Assembly: GCA_020848855.1 (NCBI GenBank)
Contig: JADLHH010000110.1
Span: 1 to 6,100, forward strand
Reading direction: 5' to 3'
Length of the DNA: 6,100 nt
DNA from: Anaerolineae bacterium
GTDB taxonomy: Bacteria; Chloroflexota; Anaerolineae; Aggregatilineales; Phototrophicaceae
In this document: positions 1 through 6,100 of the stretch, one piece after another
Layout of the letters: each line of letters starts with the position of its first letter
Numbering within the stretch: the first letter of the stretch is position 1
Notes under the pieces: generated by a model
The model's input: only the letters and a program-made list of their open reading frames with translations
Database searches by the model: none
What the model was told of the DNA's origin: nothing
Translations under genes and position numbers: made by a program

Positions 1-1592
1 CACAAAAAGGTTTGAGAGTGGCTTGGGACATGGTCTATGCGGATGATCATACCGGTTTTGAATTTCGTGATCGCCCAAGCCTCAGTCTGTTACGCCGCGA
101 ATACACTTCAGCTAGTCGCCGTGCCTCGCACATGGTCATAGAGCATATTGATCGCCTTTCACGCAACGCAGATTGGCATCAAGGTTATTTACTTGATGAA
201 ATGAAACAAAACGGGATAGATACGATTTTCTGGAAGGCATTTTCCGGTCGCATAGAGCGCGCGGTCATGGGTGCGGTAGCTCAAGACGCGATGGAGCAGT
301 CAATAGCGCGCATGGTTGAAGGTAAGCGCGAAAAGGCAATCAGCGGACGGGTTACTTCAAGTGGCAAGCCCGCCTATGGTTACAAATTGGTCGATTCAAA
401 TGGCAATGAAGGCGTCGCAGCTCGCTCGGACTCACATTACTTGATTTACGAGCCGGAAGCACGAATCATACGCTATATTTTTGAAGCCTTTACCCTCCAA
501 GGAAAATCGCTCCGAGAACTGGCACGTGAACTATTGGAAATGTGTCCTCCTCCGAGTGGAAGTGGGCTGTGGCGTCATGGAACAATCCGGCGAATTCTGA
601 AAAGTCCAGTGTACAAAGGTGAGTTCATTGCTTTCCGCATGAAAGCTTCGAAGGTATCGAAACCATCGAGAGACGGCATGTCCGCGACGATTACGGAAAA
701 ACGAGTCGAGCGTCCGTCCGAAGAATGGATTCACGTACCTGTCCCAGCTATTGTCGATGCAGAATTATGGGAATTAGCCAACCGAATGCTTGAAAGAAAT
801 AAAGTGATGAGTTCCCGCAACGGCAAGCGTCCATATCTGCTCACAGGCTTGATTACCTGCGCAGGCTGTGAAAAGACGTTTTCAGGATGGAGCAAAAAGA
901 GCAGCAAGCGTGGAAAAAACCATCGCTACTATGCATATCGCTGCAACTCAAAGTGCTTGGACACATACGAACGGGAAAGAATTAACTGCTCTCAACCGGT
1001 AATCTCGTGTCGGATTTTGGAGAGCGCCGTTTGGTCAGCAATTTGCAAACTCTTGCTCGAACCTGCAACTTTGATTTCGATTCTTGAGGGTGAATTGCTT
1101 GGTGAACAGACTAAGCAAATTACCAATCAAATCAACTTCATAGAAGAGCAAATTCGGGGCAAACAACAGGAAGACGAAAAACTCTATCGAGCTTACATAG
1201 CAGGTGCTTTTGATGAAACCGAATATGCTGAACGTCGAAATCTCATACGGGAGCAGAGTCAACGTTTGGAGCATGAGTTGGCTAAATTACGCCCACAAGT
1301 CATGTCGGCTGCCGAATTCGAGGCGAGAAAGCACTACATCCTTGAGTTCTCTAAACGTATCCAAAATGAGGGTGTGGTGGTCAATGCTCCATATGAGACT
1401 AAAAAGCAGATACTCAAAACGGTGGTTGATCGGATTATCTTGAATGCGCGTGAGGGATGGTTCAGGATTGAAGGTATTTTCCCCGGCGTATACGCACTTG
1501 GTTCCACTGATGCGGGTCCTATTGGCTTGAAGTCTGGGTCAATTGTGACTCTACACTCGGCTGCGGCGACCCGGTCAGCATTGCCAGCCTGA
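1..1592 (+). CDS. Large serine recombinase (site-specific integrase), N-terminus outside the window
   Basis: This protein should catalyse integration and excision of the mobile element by serine-mediated strand exchange. The frame is open to the left edge, and the TTG at 12 is not a credible start because family-like sequence ([27 protein letters not shown]) brackets it; the nucleophilic serine region is therefore upstream of the window. Counting from that TTG, residues 1-110 are the rest of the resolvase catalytic domain, with IDRLSR at 46-51 holding the conserved arginines. Residues about 115-240 fit the recombinase DNA-binding domain (KPAYGYKL, then [12 protein letters not shown]). Residues 275-345 form a zinc ribbon with Cys283, Cys286, Cys311, Cys315 and Cys326 as candidate ligands, and about 365-430 a charged helical segment typical of the large-serine-recombinase coiled coil. 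It is AT-richer than the genes downstream. Its last 11 codons lie in arsM DNA. The family call is firm; whether the host element is a phage, an integrative conjugative element or another island is unknown. Confidence 0.93.
   Translation, partial: QKGLRVAWDMVYADDHTGFEFRDRPSLSLLRREYTSASRRASHMVIEHIDRLSRNADWHQGYLLDEMKQNGIDTIFWKAFSGRIERAVMGAVAQDAMEQSIARMVEGKREKAISGRVTSSGKPAYGYKLVDSNGNEGVAARSDSHYLIYEPEARIIRYIFEAFTLQGKSLRELARELLEMCPPPSGSGLWRHGTIRRILKSPVYKGEFIAFRMKASKVSKPSRDGMSATITEKRVERPSEEWIHVPVPAIVDAELWELANRMLERNKVMSSRNGKRPYLLTGLITCAGCEKTFSGWSKKSSKRGKNHRYYAYRCNSKCLDTYERERINCSQPVISCRILESAVWSAICKLLLEPATLISILEGELLGEQTKQITNQINFIEEQIRGKQQEDEKLYRAYIAGAFDETEYAERRNLIREQSQRLEHELAKLRPQVMSAAEFEARKHYILEFSKRIQNEGVVVNAPYETKKQILKTVVDRIILNAREGWFRIEGIFPGVYALGSTDAGPIGLKSGSIVTLHSAAATRSALPA
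1550..1576 (+). other. Element-host junction, probable right attachment site (attR) inside arsM
   Basis: ArsM-like sequence begins suddenly at about 1556 ([16 protein letters not shown] in the arsM frame), while everything to the left belongs to the AT-richer recombinase gene. In the arsM frame the stretch before 1556 is open only back to a TGA at 1508-1510; it contains no ATG, GTG or TTG start and no further methyltransferase similarity. Serine integrase genes commonly sit beside one attachment site, so this position is expected for attR. The exact crossover bases cannot be set, because the core is defined only by comparison with the left end of the element, which is not in the window. Confidence 0.7.
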
Positions 1593-2152
1593 AGCCAGGC
1601 GAAATAGTGCTCGACCTGGGCCGCGGCGGCGGGATCGACTGCTTCCTCGCCGCCAGGCAGGTGGGCGAAACCGGCTACGTGATCGGCGTGGACATGACGC
1701 CGGAGATGCTGATGAAAGCCAACGCCAACAAGGTCAAAATGGGCATCAACAACGTCGAATTCCGACGCGGGCAGATCGAGGCGCTTCCTGTTCAGGACAA
1801 CAGCATCGACGTGATCATGTCCAACTGCGTGATCAACCTGTCGCCGGACAAGCCCGCCGTGTTCAAAGAGTCGTTCCGCGCACTCAAGCCGGGCGGTCGC
1901 ATCAGCATCAGCGACATCGTGACCGAAGGCGACTTCAGCGACGAACTGCGCGCGGACGCGGCGAAGTGGGCAGAGTGCGTCACCGGCGCGATTGACGCCG
2001 GAGTCTACACCGGCATGATGCAGCAGGCAGGCTTCACCGACATTCAGGTCGTGGACAAAGCGGACGCCGACAAGATCGTCGAGCGCAAAGCCGGGATGCC
2101 GCGCATCTTCAGTGCTCGCATCACCGCCCGCAAGCCAAAGAGCAGCACGTGA
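1556..2152 (+). pseudogene. arsM: Arsenite methyltransferase ArsM, 5'-truncated by element insertion
   Basis: The intact enzyme methylates As(III) with S-adenosylmethionine in the cytoplasm. About 198 codons remain, against roughly 260-280 for typical bacterial ArsM, so the N-terminal segment is missing. Visible parts are the SAM motif I (VLDLGRGGG, codons from 1607), the acidic motif VIGVDM, the [11 protein letters not shown] block and [13 protein letters not shown]. Three cysteines match the arsenic-binding positions known in ArsM: the GCG cysteine at 1562-1564, the NC cysteine at 1826-1828 and the EC cysteine at 1976-1978. The only plausible internal start is GTG 1607, directly at motif I; it would lose the first of these cysteines and the preceding helix, so an active enzyme is unlikely. 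Motif I has Arg where Ser is usual. The stop overlaps the arsC start. It could be annotated instead as a short methyltransferase CDS from 1607. The family call is strong; the broken state is inferred from the missing 5' part. Confidence 0.85.
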
Positions 2153-2568
2153 AAAAGCGCGTGCTGATCCTCTGCACCGGCAATTCGGCGCGCTCGCAGA
2201 TGGCGGAAGGCTTGCTCCGCCATCTCGCCGGCGAACGCTTCGAAGTCTTCAGCGCCGGGTCGAAGCCGTCGGTCGTGAACCCCTACGCGATCCGAGCGAT
2301 GCACGAGCGCGGGATCGACATTTCCGGGCAGCGCTCCAAACACCTGAGCGAATACCGAGAGCAGCCGTTCGACTACGTGATCACGGTCTGCGATCAGGCG
2401 GCGGAAACCTGCCCGATCTTCCCCGGCAAGGCACAGCGCGTCCACTGGAGCTTCCCTGACCCGGCTACCGCTGAGGGAAGCGGTGATGAAATCCTGAGCG
2501 CTTTCGAGCGCGTCCGTGACGATTTGGAAACGAAATTGCTCGCGTGGGCTGTGGAATTGAGTGGGTAG
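2149..2568 (+). CDS. arsC: Arsenate reductase, thioredoxin-coupled low-molecular-weight phosphatase type
   Basis: It reduces arsenate to arsenite in the cytoplasm through a cascade of cysteines recycled by thioredoxin. The 139-residue length is normal for this family. The phosphatase loop is CTGNSAR, with Cys9 as nucleophile and Arg15 as oxyanion-binding arginine. Cys81 and Cys88 ([10 protein letters not shown]) match the two resolving cysteines of the pI258-type enzymes, and Asp104 in the FPDP motif is the expected general acid. Their presence separates it from plain tyrosine phosphatases of the same fold and from the glutaredoxin-type ArsC. The start is GTG 2149, which overlaps the arsM stop in a GTGA, so the two genes were probably translationally coupled in one operon. 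No arsenite efflux gene or arsR is visible. With arsM cut, expression probably depends on transcription coming from the element or from a promoter within the arsM remnant. Confidence 0.93.
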   Translation: MKKRVLILCTGNSARSQMAEGLLRHLAGERFEVFSAGSKPSVVNPYAIRAMHERGIDISGQRSKHLSEYREQPFDYVITVCDQAAETCPIFPGKAQRVHWSFPDPATAEGSGDEILSAFERVRDDLETKLLAWAVELSG

Positions 2569-2738
2569 TCCTATGTAGCTGCGTTGGAGCAGGCAGGCAC
2601 GGCACATCTCAATCATTTATAAAGTTCTGGCGCGGCAACGCCACACTCAGCAAAGACCTCGATATACAGCAGCACATTCAGCCGCTGAACACCGCGAGCG
2701 CCAGTGGTACGTTAGAATTTGTGTGGTGCGCCCCCGCC

Positions 2739-2743
2739 GGAGG
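2739..2743 (+). promoter_or_regulatory. Ribosome binding site that fixes the apnL-like start
   Basis: A GGAGG sequence lies 8 bases before ATG 2752. The same frame could start at TTG 2719, but those extra 11 codons (CGAPPPEDEN and flanks) encode the Shine-Dalgarno region itself, so ATG 2752 is preferred. Confidence 0.75.
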
Positions 2744-2751
2744 ATGAAAAC

Positions 2752-4680
2752 ATGATTGAGCCGACGACACAGGTACTTTATCGCGGCGATGACAGCCCGC
2801 TCCCGCCACAAACACCACTGCGCGCGGGACCGCTGACGATGATTTTTGAGAGCGGAACGCTGCGGCAGATCGTGCTTGGCGACCGGGTGCTCATCCAGCA
2901 AATCTACTGCGCTGTGCGCGATCAGAACTGGGGGACAATCACACCTGCATTTTCCGACATAAAGATCACCCACACCGATAACAGCTTCCAGATCACGTTT
3001 CTGGCGAGTCACGTCGAGAATGAGATCGATTTTCGCTGGCTCGGCGCGGTCAGCGGAACACGCGACGGCACGATCGTTTTTCAAATGGATGGCGCCGCGG
3101 AGTCGTCCTTTCGGAGCAGCCGCATCGGCTTCTGCGTGCTGCACCCCGCAGGATGCGCGGGTCTGCCCTGTTCGGTTGAGCACGTCAATGGGCAGCACAC
3201 CGAAGGCAATTTCCCGGCTGACATCTCGCCGCACCAACCTTTCTTTGACATCCGAGCAATCAAGTTCGAACCACTACCGGGCGTCGGCGCGGAAGTCCGC
3301 ATGGAGGGCGACACCTTCGAGATGGAAGACCAGCGCAACTGGTCGGATGCCTCGTTCAAGACCTACTGCCCTCCCCTGCGCGTGCCGTATCCCGTACAGA
3401 TGCAGCAGGGAGACCGTATCGCGCAAAAAATCACCGTGCGCCTCATCGGGAAAGCGCCGGACATGCACATGAGCAGCGAGCCGCTCAGCGTGAGCATAGG
3501 CGGCGAAGAATCACCCCTGCCCGCGATCGGCTTGGGCTGCGCCAGCGACGGGCACACGCTCACCGATCGAGAAATCGAGCGCTTACAGGCGCTCGGTCTT
3601 GCCCATTTGCGTCTCGACCTGAATTTGAGCCAGGGGGATGCCCTACCCCGCTTGCGTCAGGCGGCTACCGAAGCGCAGCGCATGGGCGCGGGACTGGAGA
3701 TCGCGCTGACGCTGACGGACAACGCACCGGCGGAACTGGAAGCGCGAGCGGGCGCGCTCGATCCAGCGGCTGCGCCGGTGCTGCGCTGGCTGGTATTTCA
3801 CACCAGCGAGAGATCCACTTCGGCGCGGTGGGTTACGTTCGCCCGCGAGAAGCTGGCAAGCCTCACGCCCGGCGCAGCATTCGGCGGCGGCACTGACGGC
3901 TATTTCGCTGAACTGAACCGGGGACGACCTGCCACCGACGCGATGGATTTTGTGACCTTTTCGACCAACCCGCAGGTTCACGCATCCGACGACATGACCA
4001 TGATCCAGGCGCTGCCTACCTACGCGGAAATGATCACGACCGCGCGCCGGTTTGCCGGTACGCTGCCGATCGTCGTCAGCCCGGTCACGCTCAGGATGCG
4101 CCGGCTGCCAAATACGGCGAACGCGAGCACGCTTCCCCGCCAGGTGGATACGCGCCAGATGTCGCTGTTTGGCGCGGGCTGGACGCTTGGAAACCTGAAG
4201 TATCTGGCGGAAGGCGGGGCGCAGAGCATCACCTACTACGAGACCTGCGGCTGGCTGGGTGTGATGGAAACGGAAACCGGATCGCCGCTGCCGGAGCAGT
4301 TTCATTCATATGCGAGCGGCGTCTTCCCGATGTATCACGTCTTCGCGGACGTGGGCGCGTTTGCCGGAGGGCGTGTCCTGCACAGCCGGTCGAGCGACCC
4401 GATGCGCGTGATCGCCCTCGCCCTACGCCGTGATACCACGCGCCGCATCCTGCTCGCCAACCTGACTGCGTCACCACAGACGGTCGTCCTGAAGGGAGAG
4501 GGCTTGAGCGGCGTATTCATTGGGCGCAGGCTGGACGAGACCACAGTCGAAATGGCGATGCGCCAGCCGGAAGTGTTCGGCGCACATCACACGAATATAC
4601 TACACGCTGCCGATTTGGGTCTTACCGTTTCGCTGCTGCCTTACAGCCTGCTGCGGCTCGACGCCAGACAGCGCGGCTAA
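2752..4680 (+). CDS. apnL: D-apionolactonase-like protein (ApnL family)
   Basis: ApnL proteins hydrolyse D-apionolactone to D-apionate in the breakdown of the branched plant sugar apiose. This 642-residue protein is recognised from remembered family patterns, not from a search. It shows an N-terminal beta-rich domain (about 1-235) with LRAGPL, RDQNWGT, the RIGFCVLHP stretch at 124-132, SPHQPFFDIRAI and the EDQRNWSDASFKTYC block at 192-206. A middle region (about 250-525) looks like a TIM barrel and includes the TYYETCGW segment, whose Glu497 is a candidate catalytic residue. The C-terminal part (about 540-640) is a small beta domain with ILLANLT and LLPYSLLRLD. There is no signal peptide or membrane segment, so it is probably cytoplasmic. 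ATG 2752 is chosen from its ribosome binding site. The other known apionate enzymes are not in the window. It may act on a related lactone, so the substrate is uncertain even if the family is right. Confidence 0.72.
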   Translation: MIEPTTQVLYRGDDSPLPPQTPLRAGPLTMIFESGTLRQIVLGDRVLIQQIYCAVRDQNWGTITPAFSDIKITHTDNSFQITFLASHVENEIDFRWLGAVSGTRDGTIVFQMDGAAESSFRSSRIGFCVLHPAGCAGLPCSVEHVNGQHTEGNFPADISPHQPFFDIRAIKFEPLPGVGAEVRMEGDTFEMEDQRNWSDASFKTYCPPLRVPYPVQMQQGDRIAQKITVRLIGKAPDMHMSSEPLSVSIGGEESPLPAIGLGCASDGHTLTDREIERLQALGLAHLRLDLNLSQGDALPRLRQAATEAQRMGAGLEIALTLTDNAPAELEARAGALDPAAAPVLRWLVFHTSERSTSARWVTFAREKLASLTPGAAFGGGTDGYFAELNRGRPATDAMDFVTFSTNPQVHASDDMTMIQALPTYAEMITTARRFAGTLPIVVSPVTLRMRRLPNTANASTLPRQVDTRQMSLFGAGWTLGNLKYLAEGGAQSITYYETCGWLGVMETETGSPLPEQFHSYASGVFPMYHVFADVGAFAGGRVLHSRSSDPMRVIALALRRDTTRRILLANLTASPQTVVLKGEGLSGVFIGRRLDETTVEMAMRQPEVFGAHHTNILHAADLGLTVSLLPYSLLRLDARQRG

Positions 4681-4695
4681 ACGGGTGCCGATTTA

Positions 4696-4724
4696 TTGAC
4701 AAGTGCCGTGCCCGGCAGTAATAT
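4696..4724 (+). promoter_or_regulatory. Sigma70-type promoter for the amidohydrolase gene, with palindrome in the spacer
   Basis: A perfect TTGACA (4696-4701) is followed after 17 bases by TAATAT (4719-4724), which matches four of six consensus -10 positions including the first two and the last. It lies about 70 bases before the ATG at 4800. The spacer contains TGCCG-TGCC-CGGCA (4704-4717), an inverted repeat with 5-base arms, a possible operator for a repressor. This suggests that the amidohydrolase gene has its own regulated transcription start. Confidence 0.6.
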
Positions 4725-4799
4725 CAGAAACACGTTATCCGAATTATGGAAACAGTGTATCGGTTATGCGCTGTCGATTGATTTCTTGCAGGGAAGCTT

Positions 4800-6100
4800 A
4801 TGTCTGACCTTGCCCACCACATTCAGGAAACGCCGCTTGCCGATACGCACGAACATCTCTACAGCGAGGCGCAGTACCTCGAAAACGGTCCCGATGTCCT
4901 GCAGGATTTATTCGACCGCCTGTATATCATGGCAGATCTGGTCGTGGCGGGAGCATCGCACAGCGCAGTAGCCCACCTGCTCGATGCCAGCGACCCGGAC
5001 TTCGAAAGCCGCTGGAACGGCGTCGCCGCAGCCTGGGAACAGTGCCAGTACACGGGCTTCGGCGAGGCGGTGCGGCTGGTCGCGCGGCGTGCCTACGGCA
5101 TGGACGAGATCACCGTTCCCGCACTGGAAGCCGCCCGCACGCGCAATTTGCAGCTTCGTCAGCCGGGCGAACGGCTGCGCATCCTGAGGGATGAAGGCAA
5201 TCTGGCTTACGTCCAGATCGACGACAAGACCTGGTCGTGCGCGCCAGATGCGGCGGGACCGGAATTCTTCCTGCGCGACCTGTCCTGGTATTTTCTGACC
5301 AATGGCGAGATCGAGTTCGACAAGCTGTACGAGGAAACAGGCATCGAGGTCGTCGACCTGCGCACACTGCGCGAGGCATTCGCGGCGCTGTTTGCACTGT
5401 ACGCGCCGTGCGCGATTGCCGTGAAGTCGCAGCACGCGTACCGGCGCACGCTGCTCTGGCACGAACGCAGCGATGACGACGCCGCGCCGGTTCTGCAGAA
5501 GCTGCTGCGCGGCGAGGCGGTCAACGAGGACGAGCGAGTCTGCCTGGGTGATTGGTGCCTAGCGCGCGGCGTGGAACTGTCCATCAAACATCACCTGCCC
5601 TTCAAGCTGCACACCGGCTACAACGCACGCTTCGGCGAGATGTGGGTGGAGCGCATCCGTCCCGGACACTTGTGCCGCCTGCTCCAGCATTACCCGCAGG
5701 CACGCTTCGTACTGATGCATATCGGATATCCGTATGCCGATGAGCTGATCGCCATCGCCAAGCACTATCCCAACGTCTTTGTCGATATGTGCTGGATCTG
5801 GAGCATTGACCCGCGCGCTTCGATGGACTTCCTGCGACGGATGCTGCACACGGTTCCGGTCAACAAGCTCTTCATCTTTGGGGGCGATACCTGGTGGCCG
5901 AACGCGGCAGTCGCCTTCGCGTCCCAGGCGCGCACCTGGTTTACCCGCGCCCTGCAAGCCGAGGTCGATGACGGGCTGTTCTCCGAGCGGCAGGCGATCC
6001 AACTGGCGACCCGCCTGATGCTGACCAATCAAGCTGAGTGTTTCGCGATTGACGACAAGCGCGCAGCCATCCGCGCGGAGGCGGAACGCAGCGCCGCTGC
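4800..6100 (+). CDS. Amidohydrolase-superfamily enzyme (Amidohydro_2 type), C-terminus outside the window
   Basis: It is probably a metal-dependent hydrolase or decarboxylase, acting in the cytoplasm on an organic acid or sugar-derived compound; the substrate is unknown. The 433 visible codons contain the expected ligands in order along a TIM barrel: His17 and His19 in DTHEHL (strand 1), His271 in KLHTGY (strand 5), His307 in LMHIGYPY (strand 6) and Asp363 in GGDTWW (strand 8). Lys209 (AVKS) might be a further active-site residue. A TGA at 4779-4781 closes the frame upstream, so ATG 4800 is the first usual start; AGGGA lies 5 bases before it. The gene has no stop before the right edge but reaches a C-terminal helix after the last ligand, so only a little is probably missing. 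It follows the apnL-like gene by 119 bases with its own promoter. Uronate isomerases and ACMSD-like decarboxylases share this fold, so the reaction cannot be named. Confidence 0.85.
   Translation, partial: MSDLAHHIQETPLADTHEHLYSEAQYLENGPDVLQDLFDRLYIMADLVVAGASHSAVAHLLDASDPDFESRWNGVAAAWEQCQYTGFGEAVRLVARRAYGMDEITVPALEAARTRNLQLRQPGERLRILRDEGNLAYVQIDDKTWSCAPDAAGPEFFLRDLSWYFLTNGEIEFDKLYEETGIEVVDLRTLREAFAALFALYAPCAIAVKSQHAYRRTLLWHERSDDDAAPVLQKLLRGEAVNEDERVCLGDWCLARGVELSIKHHLPFKLHTGYNARFGEMWVERIRPGHLCRLLQHYPQARFVLMHIGYPYADELIAIAKHYPNVFVDMCWIWSIDPRASMDFLRRMLHTVPVNKLFIFGGDTWWPNAAVAFASQARTWFTRALQAEVDDGLFSERQAIQLATRLMLTNQAECFAIDDKRAAIRAEAERSAA

Noticed and set aside
2044..2616. 190-codon minus-strand reading frame opposite arsC
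   Set aside because: It lies antisense to a clearly recognised arsC with all catalytic residues, and shows no domain of its own; it is a product of high-GC codon use.
2628..2643. Hairpin TGGCG-CGGCAA-CGCCA downstream of arsC as a terminator
   Set aside because: The stem is only 5 bases long and no T-run follows, so an intrinsic terminator is not supported.
2569..2751. Promoter ahead of the apnL-like gene (TAGAAT at 2713-2718, TATAAA at 2618-2623)
   Set aside because: Neither -10-like sequence has a recognisable -35 at 16-18 bases, and the 183-base gap shows no other structure or small gene.
2719..2751. TTG 2719 as the start of the apnL-like protein
   Set aside because: ATG 2752 has a GGAGG at good spacing, and the extra codons would include that site and have no family-like sequence.
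3643..4305. 220-codon minus-strand reading frame opposite the apnL-like gene
   Set aside because: The translation is Arg-rich and low in recognisable motifs, as expected for the complement of a GC-rich gene.
4696..4971. 91-codon plus-strand reading frame from TTG 4696
   Set aside because: It begins inside the promoter -35 box and overlaps the well-supported amidohydrolase gene in another frame.
1..6100. CRISPR array, tRNA or rRNA genes, insertion-sequence terminal repeats
   Set aside because: On reading through, I saw no regularly spaced repeats, no tRNA-like arms or CCA ends at the junction, and no paired terminal inverted repeats.

Overview
The window looks like a piece of a moderately GC-rich bacterial chromosome into which a mobile element has inserted. 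Roughly the first 1.55 kb is visibly poorer in G+C than the rest (for example 25 of 60 bases are G or C in 1141-1200, against 41 of 60 in 1921-1980). The lineage cannot be fixed from the sequence. The gene content (thioredoxin-type arsenate reductase, arsenite methyltransferase, sugar-lactonase and amidohydrolase genes, no signal peptides) would suit an environmental heterotroph such as a member of the Chloroflexota, but that is a weak guess.

Region 1 (1 to about 1555) is the end of an integrated element. It carries most of a large serine recombinase gene, open to the left edge; the N-terminal part with the nucleophilic serine lies outside the window. Region 2 (about 1556 to 2568) is host arsenic-resistance DNA: a 5'-truncated arsM (arsenite S-adenosylmethionine methyltransferase) that resumes abruptly at its conserved Gly-Cys-Gly motif, overlapping by 4 bases with arsC (low-molecular-weight-phosphatase-type arsenate reductase). 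The recombinase reading frame runs across the junction, and its last 11 codons are read from arsM DNA in another frame. The simplest reading is site-specific integration into arsM, with the recombinase gene lying next to the right-hand attachment site.

Region 3 (2569 to 2751) is an intergenic stretch without a convincing gene or promoter. Region 4 (2752 to 6100) holds two carbon-catabolism genes: a 642-residue protein resembling D-apionolactonase (apnL), and, behind a good sigma70-type promoter, an amidohydrolase-superfamily enzyme that runs off the right edge with all its expected metal-binding residues visible. They may be the start of a sugar-acid utilisation locus.

The most interesting point is the arsM junction. 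It suggests an element that disrupts arsenic methylation, keeps the downstream arsC in the same orientation as the recombinase, and borrows the recombinase C-terminus from the target gene. Whether this is a reversible switch cannot be judged without the left end of the element.
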